This document shows, piece after piece, positions 34,244 through 43,019 of a stretch of DNA of 64,000 nucleotides. This DNA is from SKPT01 sp040905445 (GTDB taxonomy: Bacteria; Planctomycetota; Phycisphaerae; Phycisphaerales; Phycisphaeraceae). The position numbers were made by a program, and so were the translations under genes. Within the stretch, counting starts at the first letter, position 1, and each line of letters begins with the position of its first letter. Location: assembly GCA_040905445.1 (NCBI GenBank), contig JBBDRN010000025.1, forward strand, positions 59,124 through 123,123. The letters run 5' to 3'. Below the pieces are notes generated by a model. That model was not told the origin of the DNA. It ran no database searches and worked only from the letters and a program-made list of their open reading frames with translations.

Positions 34244-36082
34244 TCACTCGTCGGCCGTCTCGACGACGATGCGGTTGCCATGCACCTCGATGACGCGGAC
34301 GCGCTGGCCGCGGTCGATCCATTGACCGGTGGAGACGACGTCGACGACTTCGCCGTCGAACTCCGCGCGCCCGGCGGGCCTCAGCCCGGTGGTGACGACG
34401 CCGTCGCGGCCGATCTGCACGCGCCCGTCGCCCAGCGCCTCGTCACCGCTGACGGGCGCGGCAGGCGGGGCAGGCGGGGCGGGGGCGGTCGCCGTCGCCC
34501 CCCCGGCCATGGCGGGCGCGGGCCCGGACCCGGCGATGCCCGAGGCGCCCGCGCCGGCGAGCTGGGCGTCGCTCAGCACCAGGCGGTTGAACAGCGGCAC
34601 CGAGCTGAAGTTCTTGGCGAGGAAGTAGATGCCGATGAAGCTGAGGAACACGCCCGCCATGAGGTAGAGTGAGCTGGTCAGCGTCCGGCGCCAGACCTCC
34701 TCGGGCGGGAGCTGCACCGGGCCGAAGCCCGCCCCCCCGCCGGTGGGCACGGCCGTGAGCACGAGCCCGGCGAACATCAGCACCACCCCCGCGATGCCGA
34801 GCACGCCGAAGCCGGCGAAGAAGAACAGCTCCAGCATGAGCAGGACGAACCCGAGCAGGAACAGCAGCACGTGCCAGATTTCGGCGAGCCCGACGATGAA
34901 CGGCGCGCCGAGCAGGGCGATCAGCGCCACCGCCGCCACCGCCCCGCCGATGCCGATGCCCGGCGTCTGGAACTCGATGTACGCCCCCAGGATCAGCGCG
35001 AGCATCAGGATGCCGCGCACCATCGGGTGCGTCAGGAACCCGGCGAAGCGCTCGGACCACGTCTGATCGATGCGCGTCACGGAGCTGGCCCGCAGGTACT
35101 GCCGCAGCTCGCTCTCGTTGTTGATCCCCGCGCTGGCGAAGCCGACGTTCAACGCCCGGTCGCGGCTCATGGTCAGGGCCGTCTGCCCGTCATGGAACTG
35201 CTCGAGCAGCGTCCACTGCCCGGCCTGCTCGTCGTCGGCCAGGTAGGGGCTCGGCCGTGCCATGTCGTTGCCCGCGCCCGCCAGGGCCTGCTCGGCCTCG
35301 TCGGTCGTCTCGCCGCGCACCAGCACGCGGTAGTCCAGCTCGTTGACGACATGCCGCTCGCCCTCGGGCCCCTCGATGTGGTAGAGGCGGATCTCCGGCA
35401 CGACCATGGCGTGCAGCAGCGCGTAGTCGTAGCCGTTCTCCGCTGCGTTGTCGCGGAAGTCCTCCAGCAGCATGCCGAAGATCTTGCCCCGGGCGCCGTC
35501 GGGGATGTCCCCACTCTGCGTGATGGGCGTCGCCGCGCCGATCGCCCCGGCGCGGGCCATGACGATCTCGTCGGCGGCGCTGGCGATCAGCGCCCCGGCG
35601 GAGTAGGCGTCGCGGTTGACCCAGGCGACCGTCGGCACGGGCAGCGTCTTGATGTACTTGCTGATGTCCACCGCCGCGTCGAGCAGACCCCCGGGCGTGT
35701 GCAGCTCGATGACGATCAGCGACGCGCCGTTGTTGAGCGCGCGGTCGACGCGGCGCTCGAGGCTGTCGAGCGTGAAGCCGTAGATCATGTCCTCGATGCG
35801 GATGATCGCCACGTCCGCCCCCCCGGGCAGCGCGCTGCGCACCGACGCGGCGGCGGGACCGGCGGCGGGGGCGGCGTCGGCGTCCCCGGCATCGGCGTCC
35901 GTGTCAGGGGTGACGGGCGCGGTATCCTCCGCCGTCGGCTCGGCCCGGGCACCCGCGGGCGCGGCAGCGTCGTCCTCCTGGGCCCCCACGCTCAGCGGCG
36001 CGACCCAGCCCACGGCGAGCAGGATCAGAAGCACGTACCACAGCGCCCGACGACACGACGGCAGAAAACGGTTGGCAGCCAT
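34244..36082 (-). CDS. Long NfeD-type membrane-bound ClpP-class serine protease
   Basis: 612 residues. A signal peptide (about residues 12-35) and an acidic Ala/Pro-rich linker precede a periplasmic ClpP-like protease domain. The likely nucleophile is S161 in NRDAYSAGALIAS, with the general-base Lys as K200 in DGARGKIFGML. The domain is followed by four or five membrane helices (about residues 350-500, including GIGIGGAVAAVALIALLGAP). The C-terminal OB-fold NfeD domain contains GLRPAGRAEFDGEVVDV. This is the long NfeD architecture that usually accompanies a SPFH/stomatin-type protein, but no such gene is adjacent. Confidence 0.9.
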   Translation of the reverse strand: MAANRFLPSCRRALWYVLLILLAVGWVAPLSVGAQEDDAAAPAGARAEPTAEDTAPVTPDTDADAGDADAAPAAGPAAASVRSALPGGADVAIIRIEDMIYGFTLDSLERRVDRALNNGASLIVIELHTPGGLLDAAVDISKYIKTLPVPTVAWVNRDAYSAGALIASAADEIVMARAGAIGAATPITQSGDIPDGARGKIFGMLLEDFRDNAAENGYDYALLHAMVVPEIRLYHIEGPEGERHVVNELDYRVLVRGETTDEAEQALAGAGNDMARPSPYLADDEQAGQWTLLEQFHDGQTALTMSRDRALNVGFASAGINNESELRQYLRASSVTRIDQTWSERFAGFLTHPMVRGILMLALILGAYIEFQTPGIGIGGAVAAVALIALLGAPFIVGLAEIWHVLLFLLGFVLLMLELFFFAGFGVLGIAGVVLMFAGLVLTAVPTGGGAGFGPVQLPPEEVWRRTLTSSLYLMAGVFLSFIGIYFLAKNFSSVPLFNRLVLSDAQLAGAGASGIAGSGPAPAMAGGATATAPAPPAPPAAPVSGDEALGDGRVQIGRDGVVTTGLRPAGRAEFDGEVVDVVSTGQWIDRGQRVRVIEVHGNRIVVETADE

Positions 36083-36254
36083 TGCACTCGATTATAGACG
36101 CGGGGGTGCAGCACAGGGACACCTTTGCCGGCGGGGGCCAGCCACGGAGGCAGCCGCGGGGCCAGGCGTGACCTGCTGCCGCCCCGGCAGCGCTGCGGCG
36201 GCGGGCAGGTGGCGGGGCAGGTGGCGGGGCGGGGTGGCGGGGCGGCGCCCTACT

Positions 36255-36282
36255 TTGCAATCGCTCCCCGGGCCGTCATAAT
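36255..36282 (+). promoter_or_regulatory. Candidate sigma-70-type promoter for the GH10-like gene
   Basis: ttgcaa (36255-36260), a 16-base spacer and cataat (36277-36282), about 45 bases before the next ATG. The -10 matches five of six consensus bases and the -35 four of six. Confidence 0.5.
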
Positions 36283-36332
36283 CGCCTGCTACCGATCGGA
36301 TTGGGGCCGGAACCAGCGGAATCAGACGCGTT

Positions 36333-37925
36333 ATGCTCAAGTTCCTCGTTTTCGATCAGGACCAGCCCCCCACGGACTGGCCACTGCGCAACACCTACCT
36401 GCTCGGGGGTGACGGCACGCCGATCATGCGCGGCGAGATCGTCTTCGAGGATGGCGCGATCGTCGCCGAGAAGCGCGAGGCCGGCGCCGCCGCCCTCGTC
36501 CTCCAGCACGAGGTCGCGGAGCTTGGCGAGTTGACGCTCCAGACCTGCCTGTTGCCCGAGCGAGACGAACCTTACGTGCTGAGCATCGAACTCGCCCGCC
36601 ATCGCGTGATGATCCTCTACACCCGCCTGGAGGACTGGGGCCTGTTCGAGCTCGACCCCGACCACCCCGTTACCGAGCGCACGGAGCAGGCGCGGCAACT
36701 GTTCATTGAAGCCCTGAGTGTCCAGGGGGAGGACACCCTCGCCGCCGACCGCCTGGCCCAGCAGAGCCTGGCGATCGCCCTCGATGCCAGCGAGGAGCTG
36801 GCGCTGACGCACTCGCAGATCATGCTCAACCGTCGCCGGCGGACGCAGACGCTGCCCGAGCACCCGATCGGGTGCCTCGCGCCGTTCGAGATGAGCCAGG
36901 ACCGCGTGCTGAGGCAGGCGCTGCCGGGCAACATCGACTTCCTCCACCTGCCCACGCCCTGGAAGAGCCTCGCCCCCGAGGAAGGCGACTACAACTGGCA
37001 GGTCATGGACGCCTGGGTCCGCTGGGCGCGCAAGCACCAGATGCCCATCGTCGCCGGCCCGTTGCTGAGCTTCGACACATTCAACCTTCCCGACTGGCTC
37101 TTCATCTGGGAGCACGACTACGAGACAGTGCGCGACCTCGCCTACGAGCACATCGACCGCGTGATCAATCGTTACAAGGAGCACGTGAGCGTCTGGTATG
37201 CCGCGTCGGGGCTGCACCTGAATCGGCACATCGCGTTCAACTTCGAGCAGCTCATGGAGCTGACGCGGCTGGCGGCGATGCGCGTCAAGAAGCTGGCGCC
37301 GCAGGCCAAGAGCATCATCGAGCTGCGCGAGCCGTTCGGCGAGTATTACGCGACCAACGCCCGCTCGATCCCGCCCATGACCTATGCCGACCTCGTCGTG
37401 CAGGCGGGAATCAGCTTCGACGGCTTCGGGCTGCAGTTTCTGATGGGCCAGTCGCAACCGGGGCATTACGCGCGCGACCTGATGCAGATCAGCACGATGG
37501 TCGAGCAGTACACGGCATTTGGCAAGCCGGTCTACTTCACGGCCGGGGCGCCGAGCGAGCCGGTGACGCAGATGATGATTGCTGACGCCGACGCGAGCGA
37601 GCCGGTGGACGACAACAGCGGCTACTGGCGTCGGCCTTGGTCGGGGCAGGTGCAGGGGCACTGGCTGGAGGCGGTGATGCAGATCGCCCTGAGCAAGCCG
37701 GGCGTTGAGGGCGTCGCGTGGCAGGAGCTCAACGACCACCGGGCGATGGCGCTGCCGCTGTCGGGGCTGCTGACCGAGGAGCTCGAGGTGAAGGACGCCT
37801 TCTCGCGCCTGGTCTCGTTCCGCAAGAGCCTGGTCGCCGAGCCTGGCGCCGCGATGCGCGACGAGCCGCTCGGCGCCGCCCCGCCGCAGGAGCAGGCGGA
37901 CAAGAGCGTGCGCGACGAGGCGTGA
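36333..37925 (+). CDS. GH10-like (xylanase-fold) protein apparently lacking both catalytic glutamates
   Basis: 530 residues with no signal peptide. An N-terminal beta domain (about residues 1-165) precedes a region whose block order follows GH10 endo-xylanases: PTPWKSLAPEEGDYNWQVMD (the Kw....G.fnf block), PIVAGPLLSFDTFNLPDWL (the GHtLvWh...P.Wl block), SFDGFGLQFLMG (the iDGiGlQ block) and FGKPVYFTAGAPSEP. The acid/base site expected as WDVVNE reads VWYAASGLH, and the nucleophile site expected as ITELD reads VYFTAGA, so both glutamates seem to be replaced. Function may be binding rather than hydrolysis. Family assignment is by pattern and moderately secure. Confidence 0.72.
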   Translation: MLKFLVFDQDQPPTDWPLRNTYLLGGDGTPIMRGEIVFEDGAIVAEKREAGAAALVLQHEVAELGELTLQTCLLPERDEPYVLSIELARHRVMILYTRLEDWGLFELDPDHPVTERTEQARQLFIEALSVQGEDTLAADRLAQQSLAIALDASEELALTHSQIMLNRRRRTQTLPEHPIGCLAPFEMSQDRVLRQALPGNIDFLHLPTPWKSLAPEEGDYNWQVMDAWVRWARKHQMPIVAGPLLSFDTFNLPDWLFIWEHDYETVRDLAYEHIDRVINRYKEHVSVWYAASGLHLNRHIAFNFEQLMELTRLAAMRVKKLAPQAKSIIELREPFGEYYATNARSIPPMTYADLVVQAGISFDGFGLQFLMGQSQPGHYARDLMQISTMVEQYTAFGKPVYFTAGAPSEPVTQMMIADADASEPVDDNSGYWRRPWSGQVQGHWLEAVMQIALSKPGVEGVAWQELNDHRAMALPLSGLLTEELEVKDAFSRLVSFRKSLVAEPGAAMRDEPLGAAPPQEQADKSVRDEA

Positions 37926-37979
37926 CGCGGCGATGCACGATGCCCACTCCCGTAACGGGGGTGCCGCTGCAGGGTGGGG

Positions 37980-38006
37980 ATTAGGAATCAGGATTAGGAT
38001 CAGGAA
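37980..38006. repeat. Degenerate ttaggatcagga micro-repeat
   Basis: A short direct array (attaggaatcaggattagga, then tcagga) between the GH10-like gene and the M29 peptidase gene. It is similar in style to the other micro-repeat arms but has no inverted partner. Confidence 0.5.
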
Positions 38007-38056
38007 CGAAGAGGCGCGCCAGGCCGACCAACCTTCACTTCAAGGAGCCCGACCCG

Positions 38057-39199
38057 TTGCGTGATCTCCACCTCGACAAGCTCGCGGACGTCATCGTCCA
38101 TTACTCCACCGGCGTCAAGGCCGGGCAGCTCGTGCGCATCTCCGGCCCGCCGATCGCTACGCCGCTGATCGAGGCGATCTACGAGCGTGTCATCGTCGCC
38201 GGCGCTCACCCGCAGGTGCGCATGGCGCCCGAGAGCTTGCAGGACATCTTCTACGAGCACGCCAGCGAGGAGCAGCTCAAGTATGTCAGCCCGCTGGTCA
38301 TGGAGGAGATCAAGACGATCGACGCCACGATCGGGCTGTGGGCGGAGACCAACACCAAGAGCCTGTCGCGCATCGACCCGGCGCGGCAGAGCCTCGCCTC
38401 GGCGGCCCGCCGGCCGGTCATGGAGATATTCATGAACCGCGCCGCCGCCGGCGAACTCAAGTGGTGTGGCACGCTCTACCCCACCGAGGCCTCGGCGCAG
38501 GACGCGGAGATGTCGCTGCGGCAGTACGAGCAGTTCGTGTTTGAAGCCGGCCACCTCGACAAGCCCGACCCCGTCGCCGAGTGGCGCGCCATCGAGCAGG
38601 CCCAGCAGGTCGTGGCTGACTATCTCAAGGACAAGAAGGAGCTGCGCTTTCAGGCCGCCAACGGCACGGACCTGGCGGTGAACGTTGAGGGCATGACGTG
38701 GATCAACTGCGCCGGGCGTGAGAACTTCCCCGACGGCGAGGTGTTCACCGGGCCCAACCTTCAGGCCGCGGACGGCGGGGTCAACGGCGTGGTGCGCTAC
38801 ACCTTTCCCGCCGTGCACCACGGCCAGGAGGTCCACGACATCGAGCTGACCTTCGACAAGGGCCGCGTCGTCAAGGCGACCGCCTCCAAGGGCCAGGCGT
38901 TCCTCGAGCAGATGCTCGACCAGGACGAAGGCGCCCGGTCGCTCGGCGAGATCGCCATCGGCACGAACTACAACATCACCCAGTACACGAAGAACACGCT
39001 CTTCGACGAGAAGATCGGCGGCACGTTCCATGCCGCCGTCGGCGCCGGCTACCCCGAAACCGGCAACCGCAACAGCTCCGGCCTGCATTGGGACATGGTC
39101 TGCGACCTGCGCGCCGACGCGGGCGGCGGAACCATCAGCGCCGACGGCGAAGTCTTCCACCGCGACGGGCGGTTTCTCATCGAGGGATGCGACCTGTAG
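38057..39199 (+). CDS. M29-family aminopeptidase (thermophilic-type leucyl aminopeptidase)
   Basis: 380 residues, the family's usual length of 370-410. It removes N-terminal residues from peptides using a two-metal site. Metal-ligand blocks are visible: GRENFPDGEVFTGP (two glutamates), then FDEKIGGTFHAAVGAGYPET and SSGLHWDMVCDLR (His, Tyr, His, Asp). The predicted start is a TTG with AAGGAG about ten bases upstream (38042-38047); no in-frame ATG gives a better N-terminus. It is preceded by a short A+T-richer spacer and appears monocistronic. Confidence 0.92.
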   Translation: MRDLHLDKLADVIVHYSTGVKAGQLVRISGPPIATPLIEAIYERVIVAGAHPQVRMAPESLQDIFYEHASEEQLKYVSPLVMEEIKTIDATIGLWAETNTKSLSRIDPARQSLASAARRPVMEIFMNRAAAGELKWCGTLYPTEASAQDAEMSLRQYEQFVFEAGHLDKPDPVAEWRAIEQAQQVVADYLKDKKELRFQAANGTDLAVNVEGMTWINCAGRENFPDGEVFTGPNLQAADGGVNGVVRYTFPAVHHGQEVHDIELTFDKGRVVKATASKGQAFLEQMLDQDEGARSLGEIAIGTNYNITQYTKNTLFDEKIGGTFHAAVGAGYPETGNRNSSGLHWDMVCDLRADAGGGTISADGEVFHRDGRFLIEGCDL

Positions 39200-39218
39200 A
39201 CGCGCTGCGGGGCTGTCT

Positions 39219-39965
39219 TTAATCCAGCCGCCGCGGCATCGTCGACGCGATCATCCGGACCGGCTGCGTGTTGCCCGCCTCGACCGGCAGGGTGTTGTCC
39301 TCGTCCGGCTCGACCACGATGTCCATCGTCGCCCGCTGCAGGACGAACGTGCCGTTACGGTCTATCCGGCGGTGAAGGTAGAACGGCCCGTGATCGACGC
39401 CCTCAGGCAGGTGCACGCCGCCCAGCAACGGACGCGTCTGGCCTGTCGCGGTCCACGGGTAGGGCGTGGTCGTCACGTACAGCCGATGCTCATCGGCGTT
39501 GTACTCGATGCGGATGTGGTTGTTGTTCGTGTCCAGCAGCTCGATGTAGTTGCTGACCATCGTGTTCTGATCCAGCACCGCATCCTCGTCGTCCGGGTCC
39601 GGATCGTAGAGGATCACGCCCCCGCCGGGCGTCAGCGGCTCGTGCGCGACGCTCGTGCGGATCATCGTCAGCAGCCGATGCGTCACCATCCGCGTCGCCG
39701 TCTGCGTGCTGGCGCTCTCGGCGGCGATCGCGTAGGCGCGGAAGCTCACGTCCACCGCCACCACCGTCGCCGTCAGCAGCAACGCGGTGATCGCCAGCGC
39801 GATGAGCATCTCGACGAGCGACAGGCCCGGGAGGCCGGGAGGGGGGGATTTCGGATTTCGGATTTCGGATTTCGGATCGGCGCGCGGCCACCGCGGTGCG
39901 CCAGGCGCGCGACGGACGCCGCCCCGTCTCATCCGAAATTCGAAATCCGAAATCCGAAATTGCAT
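39219..39965 (-). CDS. Pilin-like protein (PilW-type) with repeat-encoded leader
   Basis: About 248 residues from an ATG that overlaps the upstream gene's stop (TGATG). A prepilin-type motif LPG/LSLVEMLIALAITALLL is followed by a conserved-type helix (about residues 50-75) and a beta-rich C-terminal domain (TMVSNYIELLDTNNNHIRIE). The roughly 45-residue leader is unusually long, and its coding DNA is an inverted iterated element, which produces the peptides FRISDFEFR and KSEIRNPKS. A shorter leader from the internal ATG encoding MRRGG is possible. It is the last gene of the pilT-pilC-pilin cluster. Confidence 0.78.
   Translation of the reverse strand: MQFRISDFEFRMRRGGVRRAPGAPRWPRADPKSEIRNPKSPPPGLPGLSLVEMLIALAITALLLTATVVAVDVSFRAYAIAAESASTQTATRMVTHRLLTMIRTSVAHEPLTPGGGVILYDPDPDDEDAVLDQNTMVSNYIELLDTNNNHIRIEYNADEHRLYVTTTPYPWTATGQTRPLLGGVHLPEGVDHGPFYLHRRIDRNGTFVLQRATMDIVVEPDEDNTLPVEAGNTQPVRMIASTMPRRLD
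39847..39961. repeat. Inverted atttcgg micro-repeat element inside the pilin leader
   Basis: The left arm (39847-39878) has four gatttcg units; the right arm (39931-39961) has the complementary atccgaaa units. A G+C-rich core of about 50 bases separates them. The whole element lies within the 5' coding part of the minus-strand pilin gene. Confidence 0.9.
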
Positions 39966-42229
39966 CACTTGCCGCTTTCGAAGTAGCTGCCCGCGATCGG
40001 TCGGACCTCGATCGGGCCGTTGATCCCGTCGGGGAGCGCGGTGGTCGGGTCGTAGCGGATGTGGATCATGCCCCGGCCGACCTCGGGCACGGCGGCCTCC
40101 ATGTCGCCCGAGTCCTGGTCGAAGTACCCGATCGCCATCGTGAACCACGGGCTCGTCTCGCCGATGACGGGGCCCTCGTTGGACGTGGGCTGAAACGTCG
40201 AGAGAATCGTGCCCGTCACGCGAATGTTGCCGCGCATGTCCACCAGCCCCGCGACGATCGTGCCGTGCAGCTCCGTCATCTGGTCGGGGTTGGCCGGCTC
40301 GGTGAACGTGCCCATCTCGATCGAGTAGTGCGGCGCCAGCAGCGTGCTGCGCCGGAACAGGCGCTGATCGTCCGCGTTCAGGTAGTCGGTGGGCTCGATC
40401 TGGTCGAAGTCCTGCGGGTTGTCGATGACGAACCTTGTCTCGCCCGTGAACTGCAGCTTGTTGCGCACGTGCGTGTAGGCCTGCGGCGCGTCGGTCACGA
40501 TCCCGCCATGGAAAATCGCGTCGTCGAAGCGGATGTTGTTGGCGCGCTCCTTGGTGTCCGGCACGTCTTCGCCGTTGATCACGGCCACGTGGTCGGGGAA
40601 TTTCGGCGTGCCGTCGTGCTCCATCATGCCCGCGTAGTTGTAGTCGGGATGATCGTTGGCCGTCTCCGTCTCGATGAACGTGACGCCGATGAACACGCAG
40701 TTCTTGAACAGCGCGTTCGTGCCCGGGGGGATCAGCACGTTCTCGAACGTCATGTCCTCATAGACCAGCCGCTCGTAATGCTCGTAGGGGTTCTCGGCCC
40801 CGTAGGGCACCTCCTCGACGTGCGGGTAGGGCACCGGCGCGCCGTTGGCGATGTTGGCGGCCACCTGGGCGGCAAAGTCGCCCTCGCTCGACGTGCTCGC
40901 CCGGTTGCGGAACGAGCTGACGTCGAAGTCCTCTGGTCCGAACTCGTACGCCTCGTTGGACGCCGAATCGAACTCGATCGGGTCCTTACCGAAGTCGGGA
41001 TGGATCGGCCCCTGGAAGTAGTCCTGGTAGGGCCCGCCCGCCGCGCCGCTCTCCCACGAGTCCTGCGTGGCGGAGATGTAGACCTCGCCCCGGATCTTGG
41101 CGTACCGATCGCGGCTGTCCAGCCGGTTGGGGTCGTTCGAGGGGCTGAACGTCTTGATCAACTCGAACAGCTCCGCGGCGCGGATCGGGTCGTCGGCCCC
41201 GGACTCCAGGTCCGTCTTGAGCACGTACCACTCGCCGGTGTCCGTGTCATACCGGCCGAAGTGCCCGAGGAAGAAGTCCCACTCGTCGATGTACCCGTCG
41301 CCGTCGATGTCGTACTGCCCGGGATCGGTGATGCCTTCGACCTCGTCCGAGTGGCTCAGATTCAGGCGGTTGTTGCCCGTCAGGTCGGAAGCGCCGCCCG
41401 ACTCTTCGCCGATGAGCGTGTTGACGAACACGTCGAGCTCTTCGTCGAGTTCCGCGGTCAGCCCGCGAAAGTCGCTGACCATATGGATCGGGTGTCCGTG
41501 CTCGAGGTGCGTCTCCGTGAAGCGCGAGCCGATCGGCCCGTCGATCATCACATGCTGGCCGATCATGATGCGGCTGCGGGCGAGCACGGCATAGGGAATC
41601 CGCTTGTCGATGCGAAAGTCCTTCGTCACCGAGCGGTAGACCCGCCGGTCCTCGGGCCCATCGTAGGCTGTCACGCGCACGCGCACCCAGCGCGCGTCCA
41701 GCGGCAGGTCCAGCCCGTCATACGCCGCACGCTGATACTGCGGCCCGTCGTAGTCCTCGCCCGCGAGCGGGTGAGGCGTGAGCGTGACGATGAACTCCGG
41801 CGCGTTGTCGCCCATCGTGATGGGGCCGATCGTGAGCGTCGGCTCGTCGTAGCTCGGGACCGCCAGGCTGTGCTGATCCGACGCGAAACTCGCGGCCAGC
41901 GCCTGCCGCACCTCCTGCCACAGGTCCTCGGCCAGGTCGGCGTCGACCTCGCCCTGCGTGGTCTTGATCCCGTTCGCGATCTCCCGCAGGCGATGCTCGA
42001 TCACGTGCATGCCCGTCTCCGCCGCGGCGAGCGAGCGGTTGATCTTCATGTGCGCGTCGGCGGTGGCGAGGTTGCCCTGCGAGACGATCGCCATCGCGGC
42101 CGCCAGTGACCCGAAGATCACCATGAACAGCATCGCCAGCACCGCCGCGACGCCGCGCTGCCGGTGATCGCGGCGGGGGGGCTGGTGGCGGGGGACGCCC
42201 CGGCGAGTTGCGGTCTTGCTGTGTGGCAT
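39965..42229 (-). CDS. Very large PilX-like pilin-cluster protein with an EF-hand
   Basis: About 754 residues. The N-terminus matches PilX-type proteins: QRGVAAVLAMLFMVIFGSLA (membrane helix, about residues 24-48), then ATADAHMKINRSLAAAETGM. The body is a long surface-type region rich in Asp, Glu, Tyr and Pro. It contains a canonical EF-hand/dockerin loop DIDGDGYIDEWD (about residues 306-317), suggesting calcium binding. The right-handed, repetitive middle (TFENVLIPPGTNALFKNCVF) looks beta-helical. GGAAGGA upstream favours ATG 42229 over a GTG at 42247. It overlaps the following pilin gene by one base. Confidence 0.75.
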   Translation of the reverse strand: MPHSKTATRRGVPRHQPPRRDHRQRGVAAVLAMLFMVIFGSLAAAMAIVSQGNLATADAHMKINRSLAAAETGMHVIEHRLREIANGIKTTQGEVDADLAEDLWQEVRQALAASFASDQHSLAVPSYDEPTLTIGPITMGDNAPEFIVTLTPHPLAGEDYDGPQYQRAAYDGLDLPLDARWVRVRVTAYDGPEDRRVYRSVTKDFRIDKRIPYAVLARSRIMIGQHVMIDGPIGSRFTETHLEHGHPIHMVSDFRGLTAELDEELDVFVNTLIGEESGGASDLTGNNRLNLSHSDEVEGITDPGQYDIDGDGYIDEWDFFLGHFGRYDTDTGEWYVLKTDLESGADDPIRAAELFELIKTFSPSNDPNRLDSRDRYAKIRGEVYISATQDSWESGAAGGPYQDYFQGPIHPDFGKDPIEFDSASNEAYEFGPEDFDVSSFRNRASTSSEGDFAAQVAANIANGAPVPYPHVEEVPYGAENPYEHYERLVYEDMTFENVLIPPGTNALFKNCVFIGVTFIETETANDHPDYNYAGMMEHDGTPKFPDHVAVINGEDVPDTKERANNIRFDDAIFHGGIVTDAPQAYTHVRNKLQFTGETRFVIDNPQDFDQIEPTDYLNADDQRLFRRSTLLAPHYSIEMGTFTEPANPDQMTELHGTIVAGLVDMRGNIRVTGTILSTFQPTSNEGPVIGETSPWFTMAIGYFDQDSGDMEAAVPEVGRGMIHIRYDPTTALPDGINGPIEVRPIAGSYFESGK

Positions 42230-42247
42230 AACCACCGGTCCTTCCAC

Positions 42248-42865
42248 CTACGCGCCGACGACCCACGTCAGCCGCGTCATCACTTCCCAGTCCTGCGTAT
42301 CGTTCATGCGGTACTCGACGCGCACGATCACGCGCACCATCGCCGTCGTTCCCAGCGGCAGGCCGTTTTCGGCCGCGATGTTGTCATGCTGCACGTTCTC
42401 GACGTCGACGATCTGCCGCCACTGCGTCAGGTCGGGAATGGGCAGGCGCAGCGCGTTGATGGGCGGCGCGAACTCGGTGCCCGTGCCGAACCCGTCGCCA
42501 GCGACGTCGCCGGCGAAGTCGATGACGGACCGGAACGAGGCCGGATCGGTCGGCGCCGTGCGGTTGGTGATCGGGCCCCGTTCCTCGAAGGGGTCGTACA
42601 CGGGCATCGTGAGCGTCAGCTCGCGGATCTCGTTGGCGAGCAGTTGCGCCGTCGCCGAACGCTGCGCCCAGCCATTCTGCTGATGGTAGGCTTGCTGCGC
42701 GGCGACGATGGCGAGCACCGCCGTGCCGATGATGACGGTCGTCAGCGCCGCCTCGATGAGCGTGAACCCATCCCGATGCGCGCGAAGCCGCGGCGCACCC
42801 ACCACATCCCGGGTCCCCGGCATGGCGGCCGGGGTCGCCGGCGTGTGACGTTCGCGGGTTTGCAT
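42248..42865 (-). CDS. Pilin-like protein (PilV/type IV prepilin)
   Basis: About 205 residues. The leader ends HRDG/FTLIEAALTTVIIGTAVL, a standard prepilin peptidase site with Glu+5, and the following segment (QQNGWAQRSATAQLLANEIR) fits PilV-type minor pilins. GGAAG eight bases upstream supports ATG 42865; an ATG at 42880 and a longer frame upstream are possible. It sits between pilC and the large PilX-like gene and is presumably co-transcribed with them. Confidence 0.8.
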   Translation of the reverse strand: MQTRERHTPATPAAMPGTRDVVGAPRLRAHRDGFTLIEAALTTVIIGTAVLAIVAAQQAYHQQNGWAQRSATAQLLANEIRELTLTMPVYDPFEERGPITNRTAPTDPASFRSVIDFAGDVAGDGFGTGTEFAPPINALRLPIPDLTQWRQIVDVENVQHDNIAAENGLPLGTTAMVRVIVRVEYRMNDTQDWEVMTRLTWVVGA

Positions 42866-43019
42866 CGCGCTTGCTTCCATTGCCTCTGGTGTACGATTCA
42901 CGGGCCCTGCCCGCCACCGCCCTTGCCGTCGCGGGCTGTCTTTCCCCCCTCTCGCAGGCCCTACAAACGGACCGGCGTGACGCGCGGCCTCGACGTCGGC
43001 CTCCGTCGAGCCCATCGCC

